Shown: positions 23,151 to 35,353, numbered from the stretch's first letter. The stretch is DNA of 64,000 nucleotides from Imbricaverruca yamaguchii (GCA_034440575.1 JAOTOL010001635.1:2463001-2527000), one strand, 5' to 3'. A program made the numbers and translations. Notes: generated by a model from the letters alone, not told the origin.

Positions 23151-24090
23151 CAGCGCCTGCATGGCGCGCGTGCTATGCCAGGCACCGGTGAGGACACTTT
23201 CCCAGGTCCCTTGTCTCTCCCCTCAGCTGTCGCACCATCACCATGCACAACTTCCTGCACCATGGATCGTACTCGAAACTCGTTTGTTCCTGGGTCAAGT
23301 TCCAGTTGCCACTATTCATATCCCCTTACGCTCCGTACGCATAGTTGTATATGTCGTTCTACGAATGCCTTACATACCACCAACGATTCTGACAAGAAGG
23401 TACATTTCGTTATCACCTTACCCTGTCACCAACGTGTAGCACAGCTATGATTTAGGTTAGTGAGCAGTCACGTATTTAGCTCTCGTATAATCACCCTTTG
23501 AATAACCTATTTGTGGTACGCATATTTGAAATAAGCATGATAAAATGCAAATAATATCCCTGAAAGTATACAAAAATATCAATATCATGCTTGCAACAAT
23601 AAGTTGTATTTAATGTTGCAAAATATCTTCACACACTCAGTCATCAATATCATCCGAACATGGGCGCTGTATGACCGAAGCAGTCGATGCGCCCCTAAGC
23701 CCAAATAACCAACCATCATCCGAACATGCTATTTTTGTTGTCAGTGATTGTGAAAGAGCTGTAAATATTTCATCATGAATGTACCAAGGTTTTTAACCCA
23801 ATTATATTTGTATGAATGGAGTGCATAATACAGCGGTAGGCGCAAAACAATGCGCACGCTTTCGACAGGATGAAATTTGTTCCCAGTCACCACCACTGAC
23901 ATTACCTTCTGAGCGGTGAAGGCTGCCCACTAGACTTGTGGGTGGCGGGCATACATATTCAGCGTATTATGATGTCGGCTGGCAGTGCAGGCGATGCAAA
24001 TAGCCCGCCAGGGGAGCGGCTGTACTCCGGAGCGGTACCGGAGCGGTACTGCTCGCGGTGGTGCACGTCCTGACGCCCACCTCTCACAGT
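23151..24090. other. no gene seen
   Basis: AT-rich unique DNA after the array. Near 24030 an 11-12-bp unit (ggagcggtacc) repeats two to three times. Confidence 0.45.
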
Positions 24091-24415
24091 TACACAACAC
24101 TCCTGCCAGGTGCGCTCCTCAGACTGTCATGTGCGGTCCTCAGACCGCCAGGTGAGGTCCTCTGACTGTCATGTGCGCTTCTTCCACTGGCAGGTGCGGT
24201 CCTCTGACTGTCATGTGCGGTCCTCTAACTGGCAGGTGCGGTCCTCTGACTGCTAGGTGCGCTTCTTCGACTCTTAGGTCAGCTCCTCCAACGCTCATGA
24301 CCGCCCTTCAGGTCTCAGTTCCGCTCCTCTAACTCGCATGACCACTCTCCGACTCTTAGGTCCGCTCCTCCAACTCGCAGGACTGCCCTCCGACTCATAA
24401 CCGCCCTCCGATCGT
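24091..24415. repeat. Degenerate ~24-bp repeat (tgcggtcctctgactg)
   Basis: Recurrent caggtgcggtcctctgactg / tcatgtgcggtcctc blocks with variable spacing of about 20-27 bp, decaying to the right. It directly precedes the 50-bp array. Confidence 0.7.
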
Positions 24416-24473
24416 GCCTCTCGACTCAACGCACCCAACTGCGTACGTCGGATTGCCGGGCGTATGGTCGGTA

Positions 24474-25090
24474 GCTCCGTCCCAGTCACCTGGGAACCAC
24501 TCGCCAGCGGTGGCGACGCCGGGCCTCCGTCCCAGTCACCTGGGAACCACTCGCCAGCGGTGACGACGCCAGACGTGTGGGCAGCATCTCCGTCCCAGTC
24601 ACCTGGGAACCACTCGCCGGCGGTGGCGACGCCGGCCTCCGTCCCGGTCACCTGGGAACCACTCGCCGGCGGTGGCGACGCCAGACGTGTGGGCAGCATC
24701 TCCGTCCCAGTCACCTGGGAACCACTCGCCGGCGGTGGCGACGCCGGCCTCCGTCCGACCGCCGGCGGCCTCCGTCCCGGTCACCTGGGAACCACTCGCC
24801 GGCGGTGGCGACGCCAGACGTGTGGGCAGCATCTCCGTCCCAGGCACCTGGGAATCACTCGCCGGCGGTGGCGACGCCGGCCTCCGTCCCGGTCACCTTT
24901 GGACCACTCGCCGGCGGTGACGACGCCGGGCCTCCGTCCCGGTCACCTGGGGACCACTCGCCGAGACAGTGGCGACGCCGGGCCTCCGTCCCAGCCATCT
25001 GGGAATCACTCGCCGGCGGTGGCGACGCCGGGCCTCCGTCCCAGTCACCTGGGAATCACTCGCCGGCGGTGGCGACGCCGGACGTGACCG
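24474..25090. repeat. 50-bp minisatellite (gtcccagtcacctgggaacc)
   Basis: Eleven units of gtcccagtcacctgggaacc + actcgccggcggtggcgacg + ccgggcctcc. Some carry an extra ~20-bp block (agacgtgtgggcagcatct). The CCCAG...CTGGG inverted pair and GCCGGC palindromes recur. Multiple frames remain open and are not taken as genes. Confidence 0.93.
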
Positions 25091-25889
25091 TCCTCGGAAG
25101 CCGTCCTTGGACACAGCTGGGGAACGCCCTGTGCTCGGCGTGCCGATCCCGTTCCGGTTACATTGAGACCAAGAGCGATGGTTCTCGGCACGTCACGGTC
25201 GACCGGCTGTACAGAGCGTTTGGGCTATTTATGCATGTGTGTAGTTGGGTGCATGCCGAACTACCTGACCTGATAAACATTTGGAGACAGCACCAGCGTA
25301 ATGCGACGTTACGGCCATTAGACGACAGAGTGCAGGCGGCTGGCTATCAGGTTTCAGGGGCGCAGTCACGATCGGTGCATGTGGGCCAATCCACCACGAG
25401 TCCGCCTTGTCTCATGTTCCTATCATAGCTGTCTGATACCACCACTTGATCCTTCTCTTGACATCGAGACGTTCCCTTTCTTGTGTCGCAATGTATAGCC
25501 TTCCGACTCCCATGCTACAGGAGCATACTGGTGAATCACACCGTTGTTTGTGGAGAGACTGTGGGCCGACCGCAGCTGCCCCTTCGTGGCAGCTCGTGGG
25601 GACAATTTTGGGTCACCTATGGGTGATACAGTGGTTGGGCCGTAAACACTAACCACTGTATCACTAACTACTATGTACCCACAGTGCGGTTATTCGGACG
25701 TCTTGTGGTAACAGGTGCACAAGGCGCGGCTTCTGAGTTCATTAGAGATTATATTGGATTACACTAGATTAGAATATATTAAATTTGACGTGTATTGGCA
25801 CCATCCGCAATGCGTTTCGTGGCTATTACGGAACACCATAAAAGCGGGTATTACTGGCTGTGGTAAAGAAACACAACAGCCATGTACAT
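25091..25889. other. no gene seen
   Basis: Unique DNA. The plus frame entering from the array (to 25428) has no recognised domain beyond the repeat. Confidence 0.45.
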
Positions 25890-26415
25890 TCAGGCAGTGA
25901 CACGCCAACGCTCCACCTCAGGTCACGTGTCGTGGTGCTATGGACCAGCGCACGTAATGCTTCACCTCAGGTCACGGGGCCACTGCACAAGTGACGTAAT
26001 GCTCCACCTCAGGCAACATCACCACTGTGCAGGCGACGCATTGCTTCCACTAATTTCACGAGGTCACTGTGCATGTGACGTAATGCTCAACCTCAGGTCA
26101 AGGTGCCATTGTGCAGATGCCGTAATGCTCCACCTCAGGTCACGGTGCCACTGCGCATGTGATGTAATGTTCCACCTCATATCACGACACCACTGTGCAG
26201 GTGACGTAATGCTTCACCTCAGGTCACGGGGCCACTGTGCAGGTGACGCAATGCTTCCACTAATTTCACGAGATCACTCTGCACATGACGCAATGCTCCA
26301 CCTCAGGTCACGATGCCACTGCGCATGTGACGTAATGCTCCACCTCACATCACAACACAATTGTGCAGGTGACGTAATGCTCCACCTCAGGTCCAGACGC
26401 CACTGTGCAGGCCAC
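25890..26415. repeat. 42-bp minisatellite with TGACGTAA motifs
   Basis: About twelve units of acctcaggtcacggtgccac + tgcgcatgtgacgtaatgctcc, period 42. An exact TGACGTAA occurs in about five units (near 25993, 26067, 26202, 26329 and 26371) and one-base variants in the others. TGACGTAA is a CRE-type bZIP site variant. AGGTCA, a nuclear-receptor half-site, is also repeated in most units. Confidence 0.9.
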
Positions 26416-26604
26416 GCTTGAGCGTCCGTTCGAAGGAGCAAACTGGTAGCCCGACTAATGCTGGCGGTAGCTCACTGTATTGGATCGGACCTCTGCAACT
26501 AAGCCGCCGTTTGCCAATTTCGGTTTGGGATCATGGAACACGCACAATGCAGCTCGCTCATCCTGCGAGTCGTGTTGCCCCTCTCTGCTCAGGCCGCAGG
26601 CCCT

Positions 26605-26930
26605 CAGATGGACAGCGTGGCTCGCCGTACTGCCGCGTCTCTGCTCCGGCAGCGAGACGGCGTGGCTCGCCGTACTGCCGCGTCCCTGCTGCAGCAGCGA
26701 GACGGCGTGGCTCGCCGTACTGCCGCGTCTCTGCTGCGGCAGCGAGACGGCGTGGCTCGCCGTACTGCGGCGTCTCTGCTGCGGCAGCGAGACGGCGTGG
26801 CTCGCCGTACTGCGGCGTCTCTGCTCCGGCAGCGAGACGGCGTGGCTCGCCATACTGCCGCGTCTCTGCTGCGGCAGCGAGACGGCGTGGCTCGCCATAC
26901 TGGCGCGTCTCTGCTGCTGGCCGCCGTTCC
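26605..26930. repeat. 45-bp minisatellite (15-codon unit)
   Basis: Seven units of ggcgtggctcgccgtactgc + cgcgtctctgctgcggcagc + gagac. The period is divisible by three, so five of six frames stay open across it; one plus frame has a unit RDGVARRTAASLLRQ. No flanking exon or domain supports translation. Confidence 0.93.
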
Positions 26931-28089
26931 TCAGAGGGACAAGCGTGGTTCCGTATCGCACAGCGCCTGGTGCACAAGGCACATCATGTGGTGTCTGTCC
27001 AAGTTCAGGCGTCCAGACAGTCAAGTTTGTCTCGTAGATTAGCACACCGATCGAATTTGCCATGTCCAAATAAGTCTCTTGATGATTAGTTGAAAAAAGT
27101 AATCACTTCCGCAAGACTGTCAGACATTACTTTTTCGGTCGGAATTTCCAGACTGCGATACGTGACTGTAGATACGTGGGCATTCTAAGAGAAGGAGCGA
27201 TCAAAGACGACGCCGATGTTATTCACTTTAGAACTGGTTGCCAGCCGTTGTTCCATGAAGTTAGCAGTGACTCTGAATGCGTCAAGCAATTTTTTTTAGA
27301 GCCGCCTAGCAGCAGGAGTTCATATTTTTCTGCGTTGACCGTTATGTCGAAACCAGGTGCCGAGTGAAAAAAGCTGGCTTCCACATGCGAAACGACGTTC
27401 TGAATTTGCGACATTTTTCCAGCTTACTGAAATTTGCGTAACATTTGCACACTGAGCTACGGAGCCACCTTCAGCGAATAAGCTGAATTCACCAGTGAAA
27501 ACGCAGTACAGCAAAGGTCCCACAGCCAAACTTTGGAAGATTCTCACTGTCCCAGTGAGCTTTCCCAAATTTTTGCTTGTTACAAAACCAATCCGAATTG
27601 CTGACAATCTGGATGACGCTCATTTCAATTGAAATTACTACCTTAGCATTAACAATAACCTTAACATGTGATTGTGATTTGCAAGTACGCCGAAAACAAA
27701 TAAAAAATAAATAAAATAGATGCATAATTTTCTCATGGCCGATTACAACAAAGCACTTGCCTCAATCCAAAGGCCAATGGAGCGATCCAGCACGTTCGAC
27801 TACAGAGAGCGCGACGAGTGCCGTCTCTGTTGAATGTCGGGGACAAAAGCCGTGCTGGGCAAGTTAATATAGCTGGTTTCTTGACAGGCATTAGCAAAAT
27901 TGCTTGCGAACAGCACGGTGGTGCAGTTTTACCAAGACAGGAACGATGGAAATATGCCAAAAATTAAATAGGTCAGATTGGTTGATGCATCTAAATGTTG
28001 GATCCACTACCGATTGTTTCCATTATTGGTGCACCTCGTCCTTCAACAGAGATGACATTTTGATGTGCAAAATGTCACCGCCAATTGCG
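26931..28089. other. no gene seen
   Basis: AT-rich unique-looking DNA. Short minus-strand frames at 27223-27607 and 27489-27960 show no family signature. Confidence 0.4.
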
Positions 28090-29770
28090 TTAACCCGTCC
28101 CGTCTCAGGGGGGGGGGGGGTCTTCAGCCGCCCCCCAGGTTTTTTTTGCGGTTAGCGGACGAACGGCGCGCAGCACCACGCCAAAATTTGGCATACCTTT
28201 TCCCAAAACAATTTGACATGCCGTTTCAAAATGTTGAAGTCAGGTCATCTAGGGTTAACGAGTTAGTCAATGTTAAGTGAGGTCACCTCCAAAAATGTTC
28301 AACCAATCGTCACGCTTTAGCGGATATATATATTTTAACCCGCGCCGTCTTTCCAGTCAAATCCTCACACCCCGTCTCTGGGGGGGGGGGGGGGGCGGGG
28401 GCGGTTAAAGACCCCCCTCTAAAATCCAAACTAAGCATCGCACGAAAACGAAAGAGGTGTCACCGGAAAGCGCTCGACGAGTAGGGTCGGGGTCCTCCCC
28501 TCCAAAAAAAAAATCCCCAGAAGTGACGTTATCAGGGGGCTAGATTTTCACGACTTTTCATGACTTACATTATGCTTTTTTTTTACTCTGGGGAGTTCAT
28601 TTTGGGGATATATGAAAAAAAAAAATTATTTGGAATGAGAAATGGACAGCGAAATGGACCAGGGCTATCATTTTTTTGTGGCCCCCCACAAATATATTTT
28701 CTTTTAATTTCAAAATTTTGAGTTTTCAAGTTTTCTTTAATTTTCCTTTACCAATTGTTAGACCAGACAGAGAAACGTTGTTGGAAGCCAGCTTACTCTA
28801 ATAAAAAATGCTTACTTTAGCCAGAATCCTATGTTTGAACTGCAATATGGCAAATACGAAAAATTTATTTGTAGTCAAAAACTTTTTTAAAAAAATCAAC
28901 TATTTCGTTTTGTTATATCCGTAAAGATAAACAAACGCTGAAAGTTTCATTAAAATATTTGTATCCGTTAAAGCGTGACGACTGGTTGTATTTTTTTGGA
29001 GATGACCTCACTTGACTTTGACTAACTCATTGACCCTAGATGAGCTGACCTAGGAATTTTGAAACGTCATGTCAAATTGATGTGGGAAAAGGTATGCCAA
29101 ATTTGGGCGCACTGCTGCGCGCCGTTCGTCCGCTATCCGCGAAAAACCTGAGGGGGAGGGCGGTTGAAGACCCTCCGAGACGGGACGGGATAATGAAACT
29201 TGCAGCGTTTGCTTATCTTTTGGGATGCAACAAAACGTACGAGTGGAATTCTGCATTTGTTTCGTTTTTGACTATGTATAAATTTCACATATTTGCCAAT
29301 TGCAGTTCAAATGGAAGATTCTAGCTAAAGTATGCATTTTTTATTGGGGAAGGTTGACTTCCAACAATGTTTCGCGGTCTGCTCTACCCATTAGAAGAGG
29401 AAAATTGAAGAAAAATTGAAAACGCAAAATGTTTAAATTAAAAAAAAATACTTTGGGGTGACAAAAAATTATAGCCCTGGTCGATTTCGCTGTCCTTCTC
29501 TCATTCCATTTTTTTCATATGTCCCCCAAAATGAATGCCCCAGAGTCAAAAACATAATGTAAGTCGTGAAAAGTCGTGAAAATCTAGCCCCTGGTGACGT
29601 CACTTTTGGAGGGAAATTGTTTTGGAGGGTGGATCCGGACCCTACTCTTCGAGCGCTTTCCGATGAAATCTCTTTCGTTTTCGTGCGACGCTTGGTTTGG
29701 ATTTTAGAGGGGGTTACTATACCCCCGAGATGGGGTGTGAGGATCTGACCGGAGGGACGGTGCGGGTTAA
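28090..29770 (-). mobile_element. MITE (outer copy) interrupted by a nested copy
   Basis: TTAA at both ends (28090-28093 and 29767-29770) bounds a family member in minus orientation. Its left end reads TTAACCCGTCCCGTCTC, and the complement of its right end reads TTAACCCGCACCGTC. The middle is split at its internal TTAA by the plus-oriented copy 28335-29193. Removing that copy leaves an element of about 825 bp in line with the others. Homopolymer G runs lie at 28107-28120. Confidence 0.92.
28335..29193 (+). mobile_element. MITE (inner copy), near full length, inserted at TTAA
   Basis: Bounded by TTAA (28335-28338) and a one-base-mutated ATAA (29190-29193). The flanks 'atatatatt' and 'tgaaacttgcagcg' join to restore the family's own atattTTAAtgaaac site. 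This shows both the element boundaries and duplication of TTAA on insertion. The length is 859 bp, as in the 57716 copy. Termini start TTAACCCGCGCCGTC. TTAA targeting with CCC-starting ends is characteristic of piggyBac-type transposases, so a piggyBac-like source is inferred. It has no coding capacity. Confidence 0.93.
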
Positions 29771-30269
29771 AGCACATTCGCGACGAGCGCACAAATATGC
29801 CGTCCCTCCCAAATGCTGAAGAACTGGGCATGTTGAAAACTGTTCGCTTCCTAAGTCGGTCCGACTATCGAGGCATTAGATAATGGTGAATACCTACATC
29901 ATGGTAGATTCTTAAATAACCTCACGAAGTGCTCAATTTATTCAACACCATACCCGGCCCTTGCGAACACATTGTCTTTTCTACTGCGGGACATGACGGG
30001 TGAGAACCAGCACTCGCTGCAGCATATTCAGTGTGACTGCGATTGATGGGCGGCACATGTATTCCATCAAATATCTGCACATTGGGGATGCGGCATGATC
30101 CTCATCATTGTGCTCTCATTTAGGACAGATTGTCGCTTGCTGCCTTTCCGGCATTATGTCTAGCCCTTGAGCAGATCTTCGAGTCTGTCTGATGGTGTAC
30201 CCCGTGCCCAATGCCCCCCTTGAGTATTCCCGGAGGTCTGGGCTTGTGTTCTCGGTGCTACCTGTCCGA
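29771..30269. other. no feature seen
   Basis: Unique-looking DNA between the MITE nest and the next array. No gene signal was recognised. Confidence 0.45.
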
Positions 30270-30690
30270 TGTCCCCATGCCTGAGCTGCACCTCCGAATG
30301 CTGCTCTCCTGCGTCGATCTATAAACACACGTCCACACGTGACAGCGGCGTCATCCATCTGAGCAGCACCTCCAAACGCTGCTCTCCTGTGTTGATCTAT
30401 CATCGTCGGAACCCCACACGTGGTGACAGCGGCGTCATCCATCTGAGCAGCACCTCCGAACGCTGCTCTCCTGTGTTGATCTATCATCGTCGGAACCCCA
30501 CACCTGGTAACAACGGCGTCATCCATCTGAGCAGCACCTCCAAGCGCTGCTCTCCTGTGTTGATCTATTGACAACATGCGTCCCCACGTGACAACGGCGT
30601 CATCCATCTGAGCAGCACCTCCAAACGCTTCTCTTCTGTGTTGATCTATTGACGACATGCGTCCCCACGTGACGACGGCGCCATCTATCG
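30270..30690. repeat. ~80-bp minisatellite (gcgtcatccatctgagcagc)
   Basis: About five units sharing gcgtcatccatctgagcagc + acctccaaacgctgctctcc + tgtgttgatctat. They are joined by linkers of two types, catcgtcggaaccccacac or tgacgacatgcgtccccacg. Units carry cacgtgac or a close variant in the linker. Confidence 0.88.
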
Positions 30691-30714
30691 GTCGAGCGAC
30701 GACAAGCGACGCCG

Positions 30715-31000
30715 CAGGGGCCCACGCGCCGTGCGGACCGAGGCGACTTGTGACGTAATTGAGAGACCGACGGCCTGGCTGGAGGTAACTAGCGCCGTGC
30801 GGACCGAGGCGACTTGTGACGTAATTGGGAGACCGACGGCCTGGCTGGAGGTAGCTAGCGCCGTGCGGACCGAGGCGACTAATGACGTAATTGGGAGACC
30901 GACGGCCTGGCTGGAGGTAGCTAGCGCCATGCGGACCGAGGCGACTAATGACGTAATTGGGAGACCGACGGCCTAGCTGGAGGTAACTAGCGCCGAGCCC
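30715..31000. repeat. 66-bp minisatellite (four copies)
   Basis: gcggaccgaggcgact recurs at 30733, 30799, 30865 and 30931, exactly 66 bp apart. Units contain gacgtaatt and gagaccgacggcctggctgg. The period is again 22 codons, and the frame stays open (plus 30731-30976), but the sequence is unrelated to the 16.7-kb 66-bp array. Confidence 0.93.
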
Positions 31001-31949
31001 GGCATTCGCCGCTTCGAGGCGGAAAACAACAATCCAGAGAAGGCCTTCGCACGGACGCATGTATCACGGCCATAAGCGCACCGCAAACGGACAACTAATG
31101 ACCACGTTCTCTAAGCAGAACTTCCTCCTGTCCGCTTCCATTAGGCTCACCAGCTGGAATCTCATCCATGCGCTGTTTTCCTTTGTTCAAGAAAGGAAAT
31201 CTATTCTAGTTTATAGTGGCCGTATGCATCGACGAGAGTCGTCAACTAAGTGGATTCGCCGTCCCCTGATGCGATGCTGCTTGTGTTACCGCTGTCGTTT
31301 TTGCCAGGCGGCTGGCAGGTTTTTGTCAGGCCAGTTCGAGGGGACGGATCGCTGTCAACTGCCCTAGTGTACCATGAATCTATACGTACGCGGTACAAAA
31401 CGGGTCTTCTTTGTTCGCTTAGGGAAGGAGCAGGTTAAAAGTTAAAAGATCAAGGAGCGGTGTGAAAGCCAATATCAGAAGATATTTTGGGCAAATTGAC
31501 ACTGCCACCCAGCTTACGGCTTTGAGCGTTATTTCGATGCTTGCAAATCTCCTTCATGCCATATTTAATCAACGTGGAGGCACGACTTTAGCTAAGCAAG
31601 TTATCAGAAACACAATCATTTATTTCCATAATTCACGTCATGGCGAATACGTTCGCAACATTTAATCACATAAAAAGTTCCTCTGTATCTCTTGGAATAT
31701 GCTTCTAAAACAGCAATGAAAAAATTTGCCGTACACCTACAAATAATTTGAAACGTTCGCTAATACCTAGTACCTACATTGCGACAAAGTTTTCGGGTGG
31801 AAAACTTGGCTTTTGAATATGCTGGATATTTAATTAAACTCGTTTAGTTTAATTTGATGCACTTCCTGATGCATGTCTCATTTGGCAATAAAGTGCAACG
31901 CTGTTTCTGTCAGTGACCAGCATGGTATAAGCTCATGTGCAGTGTAGAG
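31001..31949. other. no gene seen
   Basis: GC content falls from the array into AT-rich DNA. Short plus frames at 31059-31438 and 31462-31665 carry no recognised domain. Confidence 0.4.
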
Positions 31950-32400
31950 ACGCCCCAGGGTTCAGAACATGAGCAGCCGAGGAAACAGCCACCGACAGAC
32001 CCCACAAGTCACCATCCGAGGAAACGCCAGCCGACAGACCCCAAAAACAAGATCATCCGAGGAAACAGCAGCCCAGCAGATCTCACAACAAGATCAGCTG
32101 AAGAAACGTCAGCCCGGCACGCCACACAGCGAGGTCATTCTACAGAACAGCAGCCCGGCTGGCCCCACAGCGAGGTCATCCTACAGAACAGCAGCCCGGC
32201 TGGCCCCACAGCGAGGTCATTCTAAAAAAAAAAACCCCGGCCGGCCCCCCAGGGGGTCATCCTAAAAAAAAACAGCCCCGCCCCCCCACAGGGCTGGCCA
32301 CACAGCGAGGTCATCCTACAGAACAGCAGCCCGGCTGGCCCCACAGCGAGGTCATCCGAGAAAACATCAGCCTGACAGGTCCCACAATAAGGTTCTTTGA
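31950..32400. repeat. ~41-bp minisatellite (cagcccggctggccccacag)
   Basis: About ten units of ctacagaacagcagcccggc + tggccccacagcgaggtcat + c. They are well conserved in the centre and degenerate at the left (aggaaacagccaccgacag). The middle units (32221-32280) contain A-runs and C-runs that differ from the neighbours and may be sequencing or assembly noise. Confidence 0.88.
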
Positions 32401-33570
32401 GGAAATGCCAGCTCGTCCGGCCTCACAAGTCTAGTCAAAGGAGCGCCAGGCGAGGCGAGGCTTGCCAGAAGTGTCTGCGGTTTGTGTTCGATCTGCTGCC
32501 GCGTGCCTTTGCCTGAACGCTGCGCGCTGTCGCCTGCTGTCCAGGCCAGCCGTCATGCGGGATGTCAACGGGAAAAGTACGGCTGACTGGGAGACCAGCA
32601 CGCATCAGAACATGCCGGCGCTGTGAAAGACAAAGACTCGGTCCGATTGCGACCAGGTGGTGAGACGGCATCCTGCCATTTGTGGCGGCGCGCGTTCCCA
32701 TCAATCGCCGCCCCTGGTCGGGGTGAGCAATTTGATGCAGTCATCCCGCCGCATTCATTGCATGACCCAGCATAAATCTGCTGAAGGCTGTCTGCAGAGC
32801 TGGTTGGAGATAGGCATCCACTAGTCTGAAATGTGATGTACAATCTGAAGGTCGCGAAAGATAGCAATCAGATCTTCCTGCTACCTGGTCAGACCCTCAC
32901 TCTACCAACTTCGCACTACGAGTACATAATCTCGCACCACTTGCAGCGATAGATTGCTGCACCTGTACACACTAGACGTTCTCAATTTCCTTTACACTTG
33001 CATATTGGGTAGCTGTGTACTTACAGGACAATCTTTCTTTTCTGACTGCACCGCTTGCTTAAACAGTCTTGTTATCGCTGCGTGGCTGTATGTCATTTGT
33101 TTCAAACGCAATCCCGAGTTTGCATGCGATTATGGAGGAGGCAATACAATCGAACACAGTGAGAGGAGGGAAGGTGTTGGCCATCTCCAAGCGTTGTTGC
33201 AAAGCATGCATGGATGAAATTCAATCGAAGAACTAGTACCAGTGTACGTACCTGACATCCCCAGTGACATGTCAAGGTGGCGTCGACCTAACAAGGACTG
33301 CACCAGCCCTCATCCCTCCAAACGCCTTCAAACGCACCACAATAGTCCATCTCCCACCACTCTTCCCGCCCTCAGACCCGCCACTTCCGCCACCACCCGG
33401 CCTTCAGACCGTCCTCTAGAGTCCATCTCCTGCCAGGCATGTCGTATCTGACCACAATTGCTGAAGCGTCCTTCACACCTCCAGCCAGCAGATGTTTAGC
33501 ACTTGTAAGTGCGTGTAATTACAGCCCTCATGCCCACTCTTCTCACCTCCTCTGCCCGCTACATTCGAGT
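32401..33570. other. no gene seen
   Basis: Mixed-composition unique DNA, with a CCA/CCT-rich stretch at 33285-33430. Frames on both strands carry no recognised domain. Confidence 0.4.
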
Positions 33571-33777
33571 ATGGCAGCCACTTCTGACTCCTACTCCTCT
33601 CTATCTCGCCTTCCCTTTTATATTCTTCGCCTCTTTCGTCGATGTATAGTATTCGCTATTTTTGAAGGCATTACGGAAGAAGAGCGAAGGCTGGCTCGCA
33701 GATTTACACCACGAGTGCTGCAGGATGATCTGCTCCTAATTCGCGCTGTGGCAAGGAGGGAGGAGGACGACTGGTGA
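33571..33777 (+). CDS. Small candidate ORF / possible terminal exon
   Basis: An ATG-start frame of 68 codons ends at 33777. Its second half is charged and protein-like (EGITEEERRLARRF, then REEDDW before the stop). A pyrimidine-rich run (about 33595-33640) followed by tgtatAG could be a 3' splice site at about 33651, making the last 40 codons a terminal exon. AATAAA follows the stop by about 65 bp (33842-33847). I do not recognise the protein. It may be a chance frame. Confidence 0.28.
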   Translation: MAATSDSYSSLSRLPFYILRLFRRCIVFAIFEGITEEERRLARRFTPRVLQDDLLLIRAVARREEDDW

Positions 33778-33841
33778 AAGATGCGAACCGCTGAAGTTTT
33801 TTCGACCCAGAAAGTCTTGCCCTGCTCAGCCAGTATTAATT

Positions 33842-33847
33842 AATAAA
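33842..33847 (+). promoter_or_regulatory. Possible poly(A) signal AATAAA
   Basis: A canonical hexamer 65 bp after the stop of the 33571-33777 frame. AATAAA is common by chance in AT-rich DNA, so it only weakly supports a transcript end. Confidence 0.25.
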
Positions 33848-35353
33848 GTACAATGCAAATACATAACAATACGATGATAGTTCCAAATTCTGCCATGCTC
33901 TATGCATGGTTGCTGAATCCACAACAACTGCTCCACCATTGAACACCCATTCCCACAAATCTGTTTTTCTCCACTAGTTGAGACCAAATACCAGTAGGGC
34001 AGCTGCTTTACCACTGAATACCCGCTACCATCAAAGCACCTGCTACCACCTTCTTCTGAAATCTCACTAGATTGCTACATGAGTGGATATATTACCGAAG
34101 TGATCTCTGGGGTTTTGAGACGGGGGTGTAAGTTTAAATACTTCTCGGAGGGCTCAAGTCTCCCCACCCAAAGTTGACGTGAGCCATTCAGATAATTTAG
34201 GATTGTAAAGTGGATTCCTTTGCAGTAGCTCTCCCAGCCGATTCAGGCCATCTCATTTCCTCTATTCATTGAGCCCACCCTGTCATTTTGGAGAAGTTCC
34301 GGCCCCGACTAGAGGTTAACGCATTTGCACGTGTGTGAAGCTACAACCGACCTGTTTGTTGTTCCTGCTAATGAGCAGGCGCAGAGGCTTTGCATCCATC
34401 AATGATGCATCCAAATCACGCGCCACTGAAACGGTCTAGTTATTGGGACATGCAAAGGTCACATAAGGTAAGACATCAGAGAAATGCTAATCAGAACCTC
34501 AGAACTATCGATGCGTGCGAAGTGGCAACGAGCCGTCGCGGTGTTCCATGGAAAATCGTGACGAATACCGACATGCTGCAGACATTATAATATACATGAT
34601 ATATCCATGTATCCATACAACCACATGCATAATCATATATGTATATAAATGTGTGTGTATGTGTGCATGTGTGTGTATGTGTGTGTATATGAATGTGTAA
34701 GTCATAGATGCCTGCTCGTATGTGCAGGTCTCATTGGATATTAGAGCCAGCGAAGCGCCTAGTATCCTTGTATTTATTTATTGCATTGTCCTTAGCGTTT
34801 CTTCCTCCTGTCAGCACATGATGCTTCTGATATTCATGGTAAAGAAGTACAGCATGTACCCTGTAATTGGCATGCAAAACAAAACAAAACGTTGCGCACA
34901 GTGGACACATATTATCATTATTTTGCTTTGGTACAATCATTTTCAATGCACAACTAATGCAGCTTACAAATATATAATTCCCGTTAATAGCTCATATATC
35001 TCATATGCATTTGAACGATGATTCAACATGAAGTAGCGGAGTTCATGCGCATTCACTTGACACTGGATGGGCGGGTCGGTCTTCTCGATGTGTTCGTCTT
35101 GCTAGAAGGCAAGGCGACCGTCATCATTCACACTTGCAGGATTTTAGTGTTTTCTGTTAGTGTTTGTTCCGTGAGTGTTGTGTTGTGAGGCTGTTGGGTA
35201 TGTGTCAGGGGCCGTCACTATGCAGGTACATGTTGGGACGCTGGGTACAGGCGGCAGGTGTGCTGCCACTTTGTATACCGTTTGTTGGAAATGTGCAGCG
35301 TGTTATACTGCTGATACTACTAACTATAAAATATACTATTATGCTACTAACAG
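33848..35353. other. no gene seen; TG-rich tract
   Basis: A (TG)/(TATG) microsatellite lies at about 34636-34692. Otherwise this is AT-rich unique DNA with no gene signature. Confidence 0.45.

Noticed and set aside
22388..23162. Several 180-250-codon frames on both strands
   Set aside because: Same cause: a GC-rich tandem unit without stops; no domain, start context or splice evidence.
28090..29770. One long LTR element
   Set aside because: The terminal sequences are inverted, not direct long repeats, and the nested-copy reading accounts for every boundary.
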